Source: Caldithrix sp. (lineage in GTDB: Bacteria; KSB1; UBA2214; DYKH01). Taken from it: a stretch of DNA of 14,542 bases. Each line of letters begins with the position of its first letter. Position 1 is the stretch's first letter. The translations under genes and the position numbers were made by a program. The stretch lies in contig DYKH01000129.1 in the NCBI GenBank assembly GCA_020722685.1, positions 1 through 14,542 on the forward strand, in the 5' to 3' direction. Shown here one piece after another: positions 1 through 7,942 of this stretch. The notes beneath the pieces are model-generated. The model saw nothing but the letters and a program-made list of their open reading frames with translations. It had not been told where the DNA came from and did not search any database.

Positions 1-24
1 TCCCTTCGGTCGGAATGACATTCA
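1..24. repeat. Possible dispersed intergenic repeat edge
   Basis: Read on the minus strand, these bases (TCATTCCGACCGAAGGGA) match a motif I recall seeing in intergenic, REP-like positions in many environmental genomes. It resembles in style the ATGTCNTTCC-type hairpin element at 7595-7679. Only the edge is inside the window, so copy number and full length cannot be judged. Confidence 0.35.
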
Positions 25-890
25 TTTTTGACAGGGGCTGAACTGTTACGAAAATTGAAAATCGCGCCCCTCGTCAATTGATGGTATACGATATCAGTGA
101 AAGTGATCGGCCGTCCAGCCTGACAATCGATGCGTGAGCTTGCGCTTTTGTAGATGATGGTCACGGTAGCATCTCCCATAACTTTGCCGTCGCCGTTTTT
201 GTCGATGCAGATTGCTGTATTTTCGCAGACTCCCACTCCCATCAAATCATCGCGGCCGTTGCTGACGATCTGGCGAGCAAGCATGGGAACCAGCCGGGCC
301 AACCTTCCCCGGGAATGAAAATGGGAGTCGGTAAGAATGTTGGGTAGGATTTTCATAAAGTCATCGGTGAAGCGAATATCAGGGTGGTAGGGATTGTAAG
401 CGGCCTCATCGGGGTAGAGGTAGCCGCCGGTGGCATCGTAAACGATTTCCCCCAAGATCGCCAGTCCTGCGCTGGTCCCGCCAATTGCGCCGCCGCGGTG
501 AAAAACCTGGTGAATTGCATCCTGTACGAGCGTTCCCTTCCAGGTATTCACGTAAAGGCTTTGGTCGCCACCCTCGATAAAAATGCCCTGTGCGGAAATG
601 AGTTTCTTGAATGTGCTGGAGTCATTTGCGGCCTGCTTAGTCGCAATCTGGAGGGCCTCGCTGGATGAATCTGCGCCCAATAATTCAAAATAGGTAGGGT
701 ATTCCGGACTGGCCGCCTCGACATCAATGTTGATGATCTTGCCGAAATGGGCAGCCTCGACGAACCAGCCGTAGGGTTCATCGGCCCAGGTGCTGTATTC
801 GCTGCCACCCCCGACCAGCAGTATTGATCCTTGTGCAAGCAAAAGGTGCGAAAGAAACAACAGTAAAAAGGAGGTAATGCGTTTCGTCAT
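1..890 (-). CDS. Cyanophycinase-type S51 serine peptidase, exported, 3' end cut by window edge
   Basis: Predicted serine peptidase of family S51, which includes cyanophycinase (cuts Asp-Arg cyanophycin to beta-Asp-Arg dipeptides) and peptidase E. The first 296 residues are in the window with no stop. Residues 1-20 form a signal peptide (basic MTKR, Leu-rich core, cleavage near LLLA-Q), so it acts outside the cytoplasm. Visible motifs are GGDQ (107-110), the nucleophile elbow GGTSAG with Ser140, the His190 block DSHFHSRGR, and Glu223 in VCENTA. Arg194, Arg196 and Arg199 sit at His+4, +6 and +9, as in cyanophycinases; the usual Gln before His is Ser189. The family fold should end near residue 280, so the tail beyond it looks read out of flanking repeat-like DNA. 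It lies 86 bp after the PorV-like gene and is probably the last gene of that operon. No good ribosome binding site precedes the ATG. Family is solid; substrate is inferred. Confidence 0.88.
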   Translation of the reverse strand, partial: MTKRITSFLLLFLSHLLLAQGSILLVGGGSEYSTWADEPYGWFVEAAHFGKIINIDVEAASPEYPTYFELLGADSSSEALQIATKQAANDSSTFKKLISAQGIFIEGGDQSLYVNTWKGTLVQDAIHQVFHRGGAIGGTSAGLAILGEIVYDATGGYLYPDEAAYNPYHPDIRFTDDFMKILPNILTDSHFHSRGRLARLVPMLARQIVSNGRDDLMGVGVCENTAICIDKNGDGKVMGDATVTIIYKSASSRIDCQAGRPITFTDIVYHQLTRGAIFNFRNSSAPVKNECHSDRR

Positions 891-976
891 AGAAAGCAAC
901 TGTCGCTGATCAAGACTCCCTGCTCTGGGGAATTATCGGGAGGGTTGAAATCCCCCTAAGAAAAACAGGTCATATC

Positions 977-1975
977 TCAATAATTGATAGCAAAAGATAC
1001 TCGGTTCACATTCGGCAGAATGTCGAATACCGAATAGCTATAATCGCAGCTCAGCAAAATACCGGAAATGAAGGCGTTGAAGCCGCAGCCCATGCTGTAT
1101 AGCTCCTCATCCTGGTTGAGCTTGTAGCCGCCCCGAAGCATGAGTCGATCGAAAAAAGCTACTTCCGTACCAAAGTGAATTCGTTCCTGATTGTCATTGG
1201 GATGCACCGCGTCGATAGCCAGAATGGCATGGGCGAACCGTGTGGTGAGGAGATCCATGGCGATGCCGAATTGAAAGTTCAACGGCAGGGCATAGGATTC
1301 CGTTTCCAATCTTGTCGGCACCAAGCGGTTGGGAAAGGTTGTATTCTCGTCATACTTCACACTCAAATCAGCGCCGTTGAAGCGCATGTCCTGGCCGAAA
1401 TTGGACATACTCATGGCGATGGTGAGATTTCTAAAAGCAAGCTGGTATTGCGTGCCGACATCGAAGGCGATGCCGTTGGCCGTCTCCTCCCAGATTCGCT
1501 GTTGGATGTAGCGAGCCGTCAAACCTACGCGAAAGCGATCGGTCAAATTCCTCCCATAGCTGAGACCGAATGCCAAATCCTGAGCGTCGAAATATCGACC
1601 CGTACCATTCGGGGAAAACTCGGTGGTGACTTCCATTTTGTCAACACTCAGTACCGTGACGCTGGCGGCAACTGCGCCAAAACTACCGGCGTTGTAGACA
1701 TAGGCAGCGGCGTTCATGTCAAAGGTGTCCAGCCATTTGCAGTGGGAGAAATGGGCGGAATGGCTTTTAACTTTGGCGATACCGGCCGGATTCCAGAATG
1801 CGGAGCTGGCATCCTGACAAGCACCTACGTAAGCTCCTCCCATCGAGGCTGCCCGTGCGCTCACCGGTATTTTCAAAAACTGTGCGCCACTGGTGCCCAA
1901 GTTGGGATTTTGGGCGAACGCCGTGAAGGCCCACAGCAGAGCGAATAGGATGGTTAATGTTCTCATTCTTTTCAT
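977..1975 (-). CDS. PorV/PorQ family outer membrane protein
   Basis: Outer membrane beta-barrel of the PorV/PorQ family (FadL-like fold). PorV works in type IX secretion, where it carries cargo proteins with C-terminal sorting domains from the translocon to the attachment complex. The product is 332 residues from the ATG at 1975. A TTG six bases upstream could add two residues, but AGGTG lies 7 bases before the ATG and favours it. The N-terminus is a signal peptide (cleavage near AFA-Q). The family's hallmark segment follows: SARAASMGGAYVG, then a DASSAFWNPAGIA motif. The rest alternates short hydrophobic strands typical of a barrel and ends in aromatic NY. It starts 10 bp after the stop of the 934-residue T9SS-type protein, so the two are likely co-translated, suggesting a dedicated cargo/shuttle pair. 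Whether it works in T9SS or as another lipid/porin-like barrel cannot be told from sequence. Confidence 0.85.
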   Translation of the reverse strand: MKRMRTLTILFALLWAFTAFAQNPNLGTSGAQFLKIPVSARAASMGGAYVGACQDASSAFWNPAGIAKVKSHSAHFSHCKWLDTFDMNAAAYVYNAGSFGAVAASVTVLSVDKMEVTTEFSPNGTGRYFDAQDLAFGLSYGRNLTDRFRVGLTARYIQQRIWEETANGIAFDVGTQYQLAFRNLTIAMSMSNFGQDMRFNGADLSVKYDENTTFPNRLVPTRLETESYALPLNFQFGIAMDLLTTRFAHAILAIDAVHPNDNQERIHFGTEVAFFDRLMLRGGYKLNQDEELYSMGCGFNAFISGILLSCDYSYSVFDILPNVNRVSFAINY

Positions 1976-1985
1976 GGCCAATCAC

Positions 1986-4790
1986 CTACTTTATCACTGC
2001 GAATGTGCTCTTGAACTGCGCGGTTGCCGTTTTGACGATGTACAAGTAAACTCCGGATGCGATCTCGCGCCCGCCTTCCGCCCGCAGGTTCCATGTCTCG
2101 GTGCCGTTGGCAGCGTCATGTTCTATCGTCTTGACGCGATCTCCGGCAATGGTGAAAACGTAGATGGTGCACTTTTGCGGCAGATTGATGAACTGGATTT
2201 GCCGAATCGGCTCGCGCCGCAGTTCTCCAAATTCCTGCTCATACAAAGAAGAGACCAGATAGGGATTCGGAACCACTCTAACCTGATCGAGTTCATTTTT
2301 TTCCCGAACGGCCTCGATGACCGCGTTGTTGATGCGGAAACGATAAGAGTCCAAAACATTTGGCGGCACCGGTACGACCGTCTCGACCGCGAAAGCATTT
2401 CCCGGCGATGGCGGCGCAATCGAGGGGAAGCTGACTTGTCCCTGGATGCCGTCGAATCTAAAGGTATCGGCTGTGTAGAGGGAATCGACCTTTGCGGTGT
2501 CGCCCAAGGCGTTGGTGATGAGCAAGGCAACAAATCCACTGCCGTCTGTGGCCAGTCCATTTCTGAGCACCGATATCCAATAGGTGTTATTCTTCACCAG
2601 GGTTTCATCATATACCGAAAAAGTTATATCAACTTTGTCGGTTCCACCGATGCGCGAAACGCTTTGAATGACTTCCGGCGGCCTGAGCTGAAAGACTACG
2701 CCGTCGGCGGTGGCGCACGGCTTTTCGATCAGGAAGGGTTGAGGGGCTATGACCGTATCGGCAGCGTTCCGGGTGACGTAGACCGCATAGTTCAGGCTGA
2801 TGTAGTCGCCCGCTTTTGGCAAGAATTGCGCTGGAGCCGTAATGTCGGGATCTTCAACTCTGATGCGCATGCCCGAATTGAGTGAATAAGTGGTGCCGGA
2901 ACGATAGCTGCGTGGATCGGAGCCGATATAGTCGCCGGTCGCCATATCGATGAGGTGGAAGGAATTCGGCGCGATGAATTCGATGCCGTAATTCTTGGCC
3001 TCGGTCTTGGTGGAATCAGAAATGACGGGGACGATCCTGGTTTTCAGGGTTCCGCGATCGGTGCGCTGGACGTAAGTGAACTTTACCTGATACTCTCGAT
3101 TACCCAATGAGTCTTCGTCGATCGGCTGCACCTCCATGACATAGTTGGATTTGCCCCGGCCGACGTGCCGCACATCCGCCGACGAAACCGGCGTGCGCCC
3201 CATTGCCTTGGATCGTGGCGTGACGGAGACGGTGTTGAGGGCATCCGGTGAATTGCCGCGCGGGCTTTCCAGACTTTCGACTGAGGCATCGCCGCGGTCA
3301 TAGGCCGTGATGGTGTACCAATAGTCAAAGCCGTTATAAACGTTGGTATCGGTAAAACTGTATTGCAGCCCTGTATCCAATCCCCTATTGTTCTTGACGT
3401 CGAATTCAGCAAGGGGAACCGGATTGATTCCAACCGAGGGATCGACATTCCGATCCCATTGATCCCAGTGCAAACCCTTGTCTGTGCTCTTGTAGAGCCG
3501 ATAGCCCTCGAAATCGTACTCGCCGGAGTAATTGTCTTTGGAATGCTCGGCAACATCGTTCCAGAATAGCGTGACTCTGCCATCTCCGGCATACGCACTG
3601 AGGGTTGGGGTGGCAGGCGGCTTGCTGATCTCAAAGTCGAATTGCAGAATTTTTTTCGCCGTCGCCAAGGTGGTGTACAAGTCGTCTTTATTATTGCCGG
3701 CGATGATGGCCGTATAGAATGTAAGGGTGTCGCCGCGAGCCAACCGGTAAGGTCCGGAGCTCATGGTGGCAACCAGATCGAGACCGGACGCCGGAATGGT
3801 GGCGGGATCATCGAGGTGCAGATTGCCGTTGGCACCGGGATGAAAATACTTGGGAACCAACGATTGCGGTCGTAGGATTTTGGGATTGCCGGAAAGTATG
3901 GCAAATTGCAGACTGTCGTCATCGCGGTCATCGTCGTAGAGATTATAATGCATGTCCGTGACGCCCAATTGCTTGCCATCGATCTCGGGAGTTTTTAGTA
4001 GAGTAACTCCGAAATAGCCGGTGACACCCCCCGGCCATTCAGTGGTAAGACCATCATCAAAGAAATACAGAAAGGCGTTTTCTTTGTCCAAATCCATTTT
4101 GTCATCGCCGTATTCCGGCTGGCCGCCGCTGACATCGCCCACGTCTATGTCGCAGTACATGGCAAAGTACAGGCTATCCAAATCTCGGTTGCCCTGATTC
4201 ATCACCTCGAATTTGTAAAAGATGATGTTTTCCGCAAAAGTTACTCCGTATGTATATCCAGTCTGTGCAATGACGATGCCGAGCGGCTTGACGGTATTGT
4301 TATCATCGTTATAAACGCAATAGCTGTCCTGGTCGGATTTGACGACGGGGTTACCGCTCGCATCCTTTATCGGCCAGCCTAACGTCGAATTCCATGAGCT
4401 GGGATTATCGCTGAAGGCAATTTTAGCATATTGCCGATTGTGATATCCGCCCACAGCTTCCCATTCTTCGTTGGTGGTGTAGCGTCCTTGGACGACGTTT
4501 CCGGGAACGCCGACCATCGGATTGATGCGATAGATATAGTTTTTGCCCGAGCCGATGGGGAATTCGCCGGAAGGCCCTTGCGTCAATCGGCGGGGATAGA
4601 GCTTGCCGCGGTTTTCGAAAAACAAGCCAATGTTGCTGGCGTTATGCGTCCCACCCGCTCGATCCTCTACTCCTTCGGCTTTTCCCAAAGAGACTGCGTC
4701 GGCATCTCGGTCCTTGTCTTTTAGAAACTGGGGGAAGGTGCTGCTCGCAAAGATCAGAATAATGGGTATGAACAGAACTTGTTTCTTCAT
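1986..4790 (-). CDS. Large secreted protein with FnIII domain and T9SS type A C-terminal sorting domain
   Basis: A 934-residue secreted protein of unknown specific function. Residues 1-20 are a signal peptide (MKKQ, hydrophobic core, cleavage near TFP-Q). Residues about 50-390 form a beta-rich region with many Asp, Asn and Gly residues and runs such as DDDRDDD near 286-292, possibly calcium-binding; I do not recognise a named family there. Residues about 391-525 look like a fibronectin type III domain (PATPTLSAYAGDGRVTLFW, then FEGYRLYKS and YWYTITAYD). Residues 836-934 carry VRVVPNPY and a FlgD/T9SS type A-like end (CTIYVFTIAGDRVKTI, GVYLYIVK), which would target it to the cell surface through type IX secretion. 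It starts 50 bp after the TonB receptor gene, with GGTG 5 bases before the ATG, and is followed after 10 bp by the PorV-like gene. By position it could be a surface partner of the receptor, a role SusD plays elsewhere, but it shows no SusD similarity. Confidence 0.85.
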   Translation of the reverse strand: MKKQVLFIPIILIFASSTFPQFLKDKDRDADAVSLGKAEGVEDRAGGTHNASNIGLFFENRGKLYPRRLTQGPSGEFPIGSGKNYIYRINPMVGVPGNVVQGRYTTNEEWEAVGGYHNRQYAKIAFSDNPSSWNSTLGWPIKDASGNPVVKSDQDSYCVYNDDNNTVKPLGIVIAQTGYTYGVTFAENIIFYKFEVMNQGNRDLDSLYFAMYCDIDVGDVSGGQPEYGDDKMDLDKENAFLYFFDDGLTTEWPGGVTGYFGVTLLKTPEIDGKQLGVTDMHYNLYDDDRDDDSLQFAILSGNPKILRPQSLVPKYFHPGANGNLHLDDPATIPASGLDLVATMSSGPYRLARGDTLTFYTAIIAGNNKDDLYTTLATAKKILQFDFEISKPPATPTLSAYAGDGRVTLFWNDVAEHSKDNYSGEYDFEGYRLYKSTDKGLHWDQWDRNVDPSVGINPVPLAEFDVKNNRGLDTGLQYSFTDTNVYNGFDYWYTITAYDRGDASVESLESPRGNSPDALNTVSVTPRSKAMGRTPVSSADVRHVGRGKSNYVMEVQPIDEDSLGNREYQVKFTYVQRTDRGTLKTRIVPVISDSTKTEAKNYGIEFIAPNSFHLIDMATGDYIGSDPRSYRSGTTYSLNSGMRIRVEDPDITAPAQFLPKAGDYISLNYAVYVTRNAADTVIAPQPFLIEKPCATADGVVFQLRPPEVIQSVSRIGGTDKVDITFSVYDETLVKNNTYWISVLRNGLATDGSGFVALLITNALGDTAKVDSLYTADTFRFDGIQGQVSFPSIAPPSPGNAFAVETVVPVPPNVLDSYRFRINNAVIEAVREKNELDQVRVVPNPYLVSSLYEQEFGELRREPIRQIQFINLPQKCTIYVFTIAGDRVKTIEHDAANGTETWNLRAEGGREIASGVYLYIVKTATAQFKSTFAVIK

Positions 4791-4840
4791 CTTCTCACCA
4801 CGTTTTGTCGTTGATCTGCCTTGCCCTAAAAAGAGGAGAT

Positions 4841-7309
4841 TTAAAATCTAATCCCAGCGCCCAAACGGATGCTTCGCGGCGGACCATAATTGGAAGGGTC
4901 TTGCATATACTCCTGCGAATGGCCGCCAACGAAGGTGAAATCAGGCTCGCCGGTGTCGCCATACACGTAAATGATGTTGCGATGATCCGTCACGTTCAGA
5001 ATTTCCGTAAAGACCCTGAGCTTTGCGGTCTTCCAAACGGAGAATTCTTTGCCGATTTCGAGGTCGATGGTGTATCTGCCCGGCATCCGCAAAGAGTTTT
5101 TGTCGACAAAGCCGATGTCCCGTCCGCTGGGAGTGTACGGAAAGCCGGAACTGGCTCGCAAAAGGATGCTGCAATCCGTATTCGCAAACGGCTTGATTCC
5201 CAAGAAAGCGGGGCCTTCGTTTTTTGGAATTCTGAACATGGATTCGATACTCAAGTTATGCCGTTGGTCAAAGTTCAAGAAGTACAGTTTGGTGGATTCC
5301 TCGGTGCCCGGATATTGCTCTCCCTCAGAGGATGCGCTGCCTTTGGCAATGGCGAAGGTGTAGCTCAGGCCACCGGAAAAGTACTTGCCCGGGCGAATAT
5401 CCGCATTGATTTCGAAGCCTTTGATATTGGCATAGTCCTCGTTGATGTAGGTGGTATAGCCGACATAGCGTCCGCTGGTGCCCATGAACGCTTCGTAATA
5501 GCGGGTGCCAATGAGACCGGTTACGTCTTTATAGTAAGCCGTGATGTGCGCGGCAATCCGTTCGGAGAATTGATGGGAGAGTCCGACTTCATAGGCGATG
5601 GTGCGCTCGGCATCCAAACTGGGCTGACCGAAGAGCGGCTCGCGGACGTTCAGATCGTACTGGTGATTCTCAAACAGGAATTGATACTCCGGGTTCTGGA
5701 AAAAATGGCCGTAAGCAAAATGCAGCTTGGTGCGATCCGAGACCGGATGGGCAATACCCAAGCGTGGGCTCAACTGGGTGCGCGCCTTTACCTTGACCAA
5801 TGCTCCTTGAGAAAGTGGGTCTTGGCGAAAGGTCGCATTGGCATTGAAAAAGTCATAGCGAAGCCCCAGATTGATGATTAAGAAGGGGAACTCGATTTTA
5901 TCCTGCACATATCCGGCAAACTCGAACGGCTGGATTCGGTAATCGTTGATATAGGGAAAGTTCCTTTTGGGATCATAAACGCTGAACAACTTGAGCCAAT
6001 GCTTGCGGTATTGCACTCCCATTTTTATTTCGTTGAGCCGTCCTGCCTGCCAGACCAGGTCGCCTTTCAAGTCCGCCGTTTTGGTCTTGCTGTCGATGAC
6101 CTCTAACGGATCGGCCAGAATGTAAAACTCATAGCCGTTTCCGGCAGTGCTTAGATACTCCCACTGCGTTGGCGCAAGATAAGCGGAAGTGTCTTTGTCG
6201 ATGCCTGAGTAATAACTCTGATCAAAGTAGGAGAACCGCAGATCATAAAACAAGTTTGATCTCACAGTGTGGGTGGCGACCAAGGTGCTTTGCCATGTTT
6301 TGGTGCGCTGCCTCGTGTATTGTTCCGGTATGTATTTAAAGTCATGGTTGTAGCCTTTGCGCTTGGTGTTGCCATACCGGTTCGAAAGAGTGAGTTTTAC
6401 TTTTGGCAGAAAGGAGAAGGAGAATTTGTTGAAAAAAGTTTTTTCGCGGTTATAGCCGAAGGGCAAGTAACTGTCTCGGTCGTTTTGTTCGCCAGAGATA
6501 AAGTACTTTATTTTTCTCGTGAATACGGGACCGCTGAGACTGCCGTTCATGCGGCTCTCGCCAAGGTCGGCATAACGATGGACGCCGAACTCGCTAGTTC
6601 TGGCTTCGAGACTGCCGCTGTGCTGGTCGCCGCCGTCGCGGGTGACGATGTTGACCACGCCGCTTAAAGCATTGCCGTATTCAGCGTTGAACGTACCGCT
6701 GAGGAGGCTCATCTCCTGAATGGCGTCGTTGTTGATTTGCGTGATCATGCGTCCCAAAAGGGGATCCTGTACGTACATGCCGTCGATCATAAAGGCGACT
6801 TCGTTCGACCTCCCACCGCGGATGTGCAATTGGCCGCTTTGCTCGGTGACGCCAGCCTGCAAAGACAAGACTTCGGTAAAGTCCGCCACTGGCAGGTTTT
6901 CGATTTCCTCGCGTCGCATCACCGAGCCGGAATTCGTCAAATCTTTTTGGATCATCGGTCTCTCGGCCACGACGACGATCTCTTTGTCGAGCCGCAGCAC
7001 CGAAGGCACCAGCTTGACGTCGAGCGCCGTGGTCAAGTCGATCATGATTTGCACCTTTTCAATGGTCTGGGGCTCATAGCCGATATAGTTGACCTTGACG
7101 GTTTTGCTGCCCGGCGGTATGTTCAGCAGAGCGAAGCGGCCGTCGACATCGGTAACCGTGCCCAACGGCGTGCCTACGATCTGAATGTTGGCCCCCGGCA
7201 AAGGCTCTCCGGTTTTAGAATCCGTGATCCTGCCGACGAGCTTGCCGGTCACGCCAGCCATTAGACCGATAGGCGTTGCAAACAACAGCAACAAAATGAC
7301 TTTTTTCAT
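4841..7309 (-). CDS. TonB-dependent receptor with carboxypeptidase-like regulatory domain
   Basis: Outer membrane active-transport receptor, energised by TonB/ExbBD, that imports bulky substrates to the periplasm. The 822 residues contain a signal peptide (1-18), a CarboxypepD_reg-like beta-sandwich at 23-102 (GKLVGRITDSKTGEPLPGAN, then VDGRFALLNIPPG), a TonB-box-like segment (DKEIVVVAERP, 108-118), a plug domain to about residue 227 (LHIRGGRSNEVAFMIDG; GTFNAEYGNALSGVVNIVTRDGG), and a barrel ending in a C-terminal Phe (GAGIRF) as expected for BAM insertion. The architecture resembles SusC-like receptors, but no SusD gene follows; a large T9SS-type protein takes that place. GAGGT lies 7 bases before the ATG. 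The gene opens the operon, and its leader runs into the foldback repeat at 7334-7499. The substrate is not visible from sequence; downstream and upstream peptidases suggest peptides. Confidence 0.95.
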   Translation of the reverse strand: MKKVILLLLFATPIGLMAGVTGKLVGRITDSKTGEPLPGANIQIVGTPLGTVTDVDGRFALLNIPPGSKTVKVNYIGYEPQTIEKVQIMIDLTTALDVKLVPSVLRLDKEIVVVAERPMIQKDLTNSGSVMRREEIENLPVADFTEVLSLQAGVTEQSGQLHIRGGRSNEVAFMIDGMYVQDPLLGRMITQINNDAIQEMSLLSGTFNAEYGNALSGVVNIVTRDGGDQHSGSLEARTSEFGVHRYADLGESRMNGSLSGPVFTRKIKYFISGEQNDRDSYLPFGYNREKTFFNKFSFSFLPKVKLTLSNRYGNTKRKGYNHDFKYIPEQYTRQRTKTWQSTLVATHTVRSNLFYDLRFSYFDQSYYSGIDKDTSAYLAPTQWEYLSTAGNGYEFYILADPLEVIDSKTKTADLKGDLVWQAGRLNEIKMGVQYRKHWLKLFSVYDPKRNFPYINDYRIQPFEFAGYVQDKIEFPFLIINLGLRYDFFNANATFRQDPLSQGALVKVKARTQLSPRLGIAHPVSDRTKLHFAYGHFFQNPEYQFLFENHQYDLNVREPLFGQPSLDAERTIAYEVGLSHQFSERIAAHITAYYKDVTGLIGTRYYEAFMGTSGRYVGYTTYINEDYANIKGFEINADIRPGKYFSGGLSYTFAIAKGSASSEGEQYPGTEESTKLYFLNFDQRHNLSIESMFRIPKNEGPAFLGIKPFANTDCSILLRASSGFPYTPSGRDIGFVDKNSLRMPGRYTIDLEIGKEFSVWKTAKLRVFTEILNVTDHRNIIYVYGDTGEPDFTFVGGHSQEYMQDPSNYGPPRSIRLGAGIRF

Positions 7310-7333
7310 AGGCCAAACCTCGTGATTTGTAAG

Positions 7334-7499
7334 CGATCACAGGACCAAACTCCTCACGCCAAGACGCCAAGCACGCGAAGTAGATAGAGAGCAATGAATG
7401 ACGGGAAATAGGCTTACATTCAAGAGCAAGCCCTGTCCTTAGAATAAGTCTCTTGCGCACTTTGGCGCCTTTGCGTGATATATAAACACCCTGTGATCG
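7334..7499. repeat. Long foldback inverted repeat in the leader of the TonB receptor gene
   Basis: Left arm 7334-7380 and right arm 7452-7499 are imperfect inverted copies. The outer 10 bp (CGATCACAGG at 7334-7343 against CCTGTGATCG at 7490-7499) match perfectly. The inner 27 bp (7354-7380 against 7452-7478) match with few differences and carry the TCACGCCAAGACGCC / TCACGCAAAGGCGCC motif, a style common in dispersed intergenic repeats. About 71 bp separate the arms. The left arm ends about 25 bp upstream of the receptor ATG. There is no transposase, so it resembles a MITE-like or foldback element that may also shape the 5' leader. Confidence 0.7.
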
Positions 7500-7594
7500 G
7501 TCACCGTGATTTAGCTGTTAACCCATAGCTTTTAGCTTGAGAGAGCTTCTGCAAATGATCCATAATCTATACTCACTAAGCGTAGGGATTTCAT

Positions 7595-7679
7595 CCTTCA
7601 TGTCGTTCCTGCGTATGCAGGAATCTCCCAGTGAATAAAGTGTTAGGAGACGCCTGTATTCACAGGCATGACATGAAAG
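7595..7679. repeat. Twin-hairpin REP/MITE-like element
   Basis: Left half 7595-7628 and right half 7646-7679 are inverted copies agreeing at 26 of 34 positions, with a 17-bp spacer. Each half contains its own palindrome: TTCCTGC-GTAT-GCAGGAA at 7606-7623, and GCCTGT-ATTC-ACAGGC at 7652-7667. Two of the differences between halves are paired within the small stems (C-G becomes T-A), so both inner hairpins remain intact. The whole can fold as one long hairpin or as two side-by-side hairpins, a common layout for REP pairs. Confidence 0.75.
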
Positions 7680-7775
7680 AATAAACCTTAACAAGTATCA
7701 TTGGGCGCAACTTCCTCATTCTTGCATCTCCAATTGTCTCCTGCGCCTTTCTTTAGCTAAAAACTACCCGCCACC

Positions 7776-7894
7776 AAAAGCTAAAGGCCAAAGGCCAAAC
7801 GCTAAAAGCCAGAGGCTAAATGCCAAACGCTAAACGCCAAACGCCAAACGCCAGAAGCCAAATGCCAAACGCCAAAAGCCAAACGCTAAACGCT
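7776..7894. repeat. Tandem heptamer array, 17 units of A(A/G)A-N-GC(C/T)
   Basis: Seventeen consecutive 7-bp units keep perfect register, with no indel over 119 bp. The first base is always A, the second is A except in two units with G, the third is A, positions 5-6 are always GC, position 7 is C or T, and position 4 takes all four bases. AAACGCC and AAACGCT are the commonest units. An AAAAGG-like partial unit follows and merges into the terminator of the T9SS gene. Short tandem repeats of heptamers are known from cyanobacterial genomes (STRR sequences); function here is unknown. Confidence 0.9.
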
Positions 7895-7937
7895 AAAAGG
7901 AAAAGATGCAGAACAAAGTAACATGGTCCTGCATCTT
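7890..7937 (-). terminator. Intrinsic terminator of the T9SS-sorted protein gene
   Basis: On the minus strand, 6 bases after the stop codon, AAGATGCAG (7937-7929) pairs with CTGCATCTT (7911-7903), a perfect 9-bp stem with a 17-nt loop. It is followed by TTCCTTTT. Position and shape fit a rho-independent terminator, so transcription from 9109 probably ends here rather than entering the receptor operon. Confidence 0.7.
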
Positions 7938-7942
7938 CAGAA

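Larger units (their letters stand above)
7310..7942. other. Repeat-rich intergenic region without a gene
   Basis: This 633-bp gap holds, in order, the foldback at 7334-7499, a short run of AGCTNTT-like heptamers at 7513-7540 (same 7-bp phase, opposite orientation to the main array), the twin-hairpin element at 7595-7679, the heptamer array at 7776-7894 and the terminator of the T9SS gene at 7890-7937. The promoter of the receptor operon must lie here, but I see no convincing -35/-10 pair. I find no coding frame with family resemblance. Confidence 0.75.

Noticed and set aside
897..960. Possible terminator between PorV-like and S51 genes (GGGGGA ... TTCCCC)
   Set aside because: Short stem with an 18-base loop and no T tract; the spacing suits read-through into the S51 gene.
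1175..1948. Long plus-strand frame (257 codons) opposite the PorV-like gene
   Set aside because: It lies wholly antisense to a well-supported gene, has no family resemblance and reads like an antisense shadow rich in His, Gly and Cys.
1893..2885. Plus-strand frame of 330 codons opposite the FnIII/T9SS gene
   Set aside because: Antisense shadow of a real gene; no signal peptide, domain or ribosome binding site.
4805..5881. Plus-strand frame of 358 codons opposite the TonB receptor
   Set aside because: Same reason: the minus-strand frame has clear plug and barrel motifs and this one has none.
7776..7894. CRISPR array
   Set aside because: Units are 7 bp with no spacers and no cas genes are nearby, so this is a simple tandem repeat.
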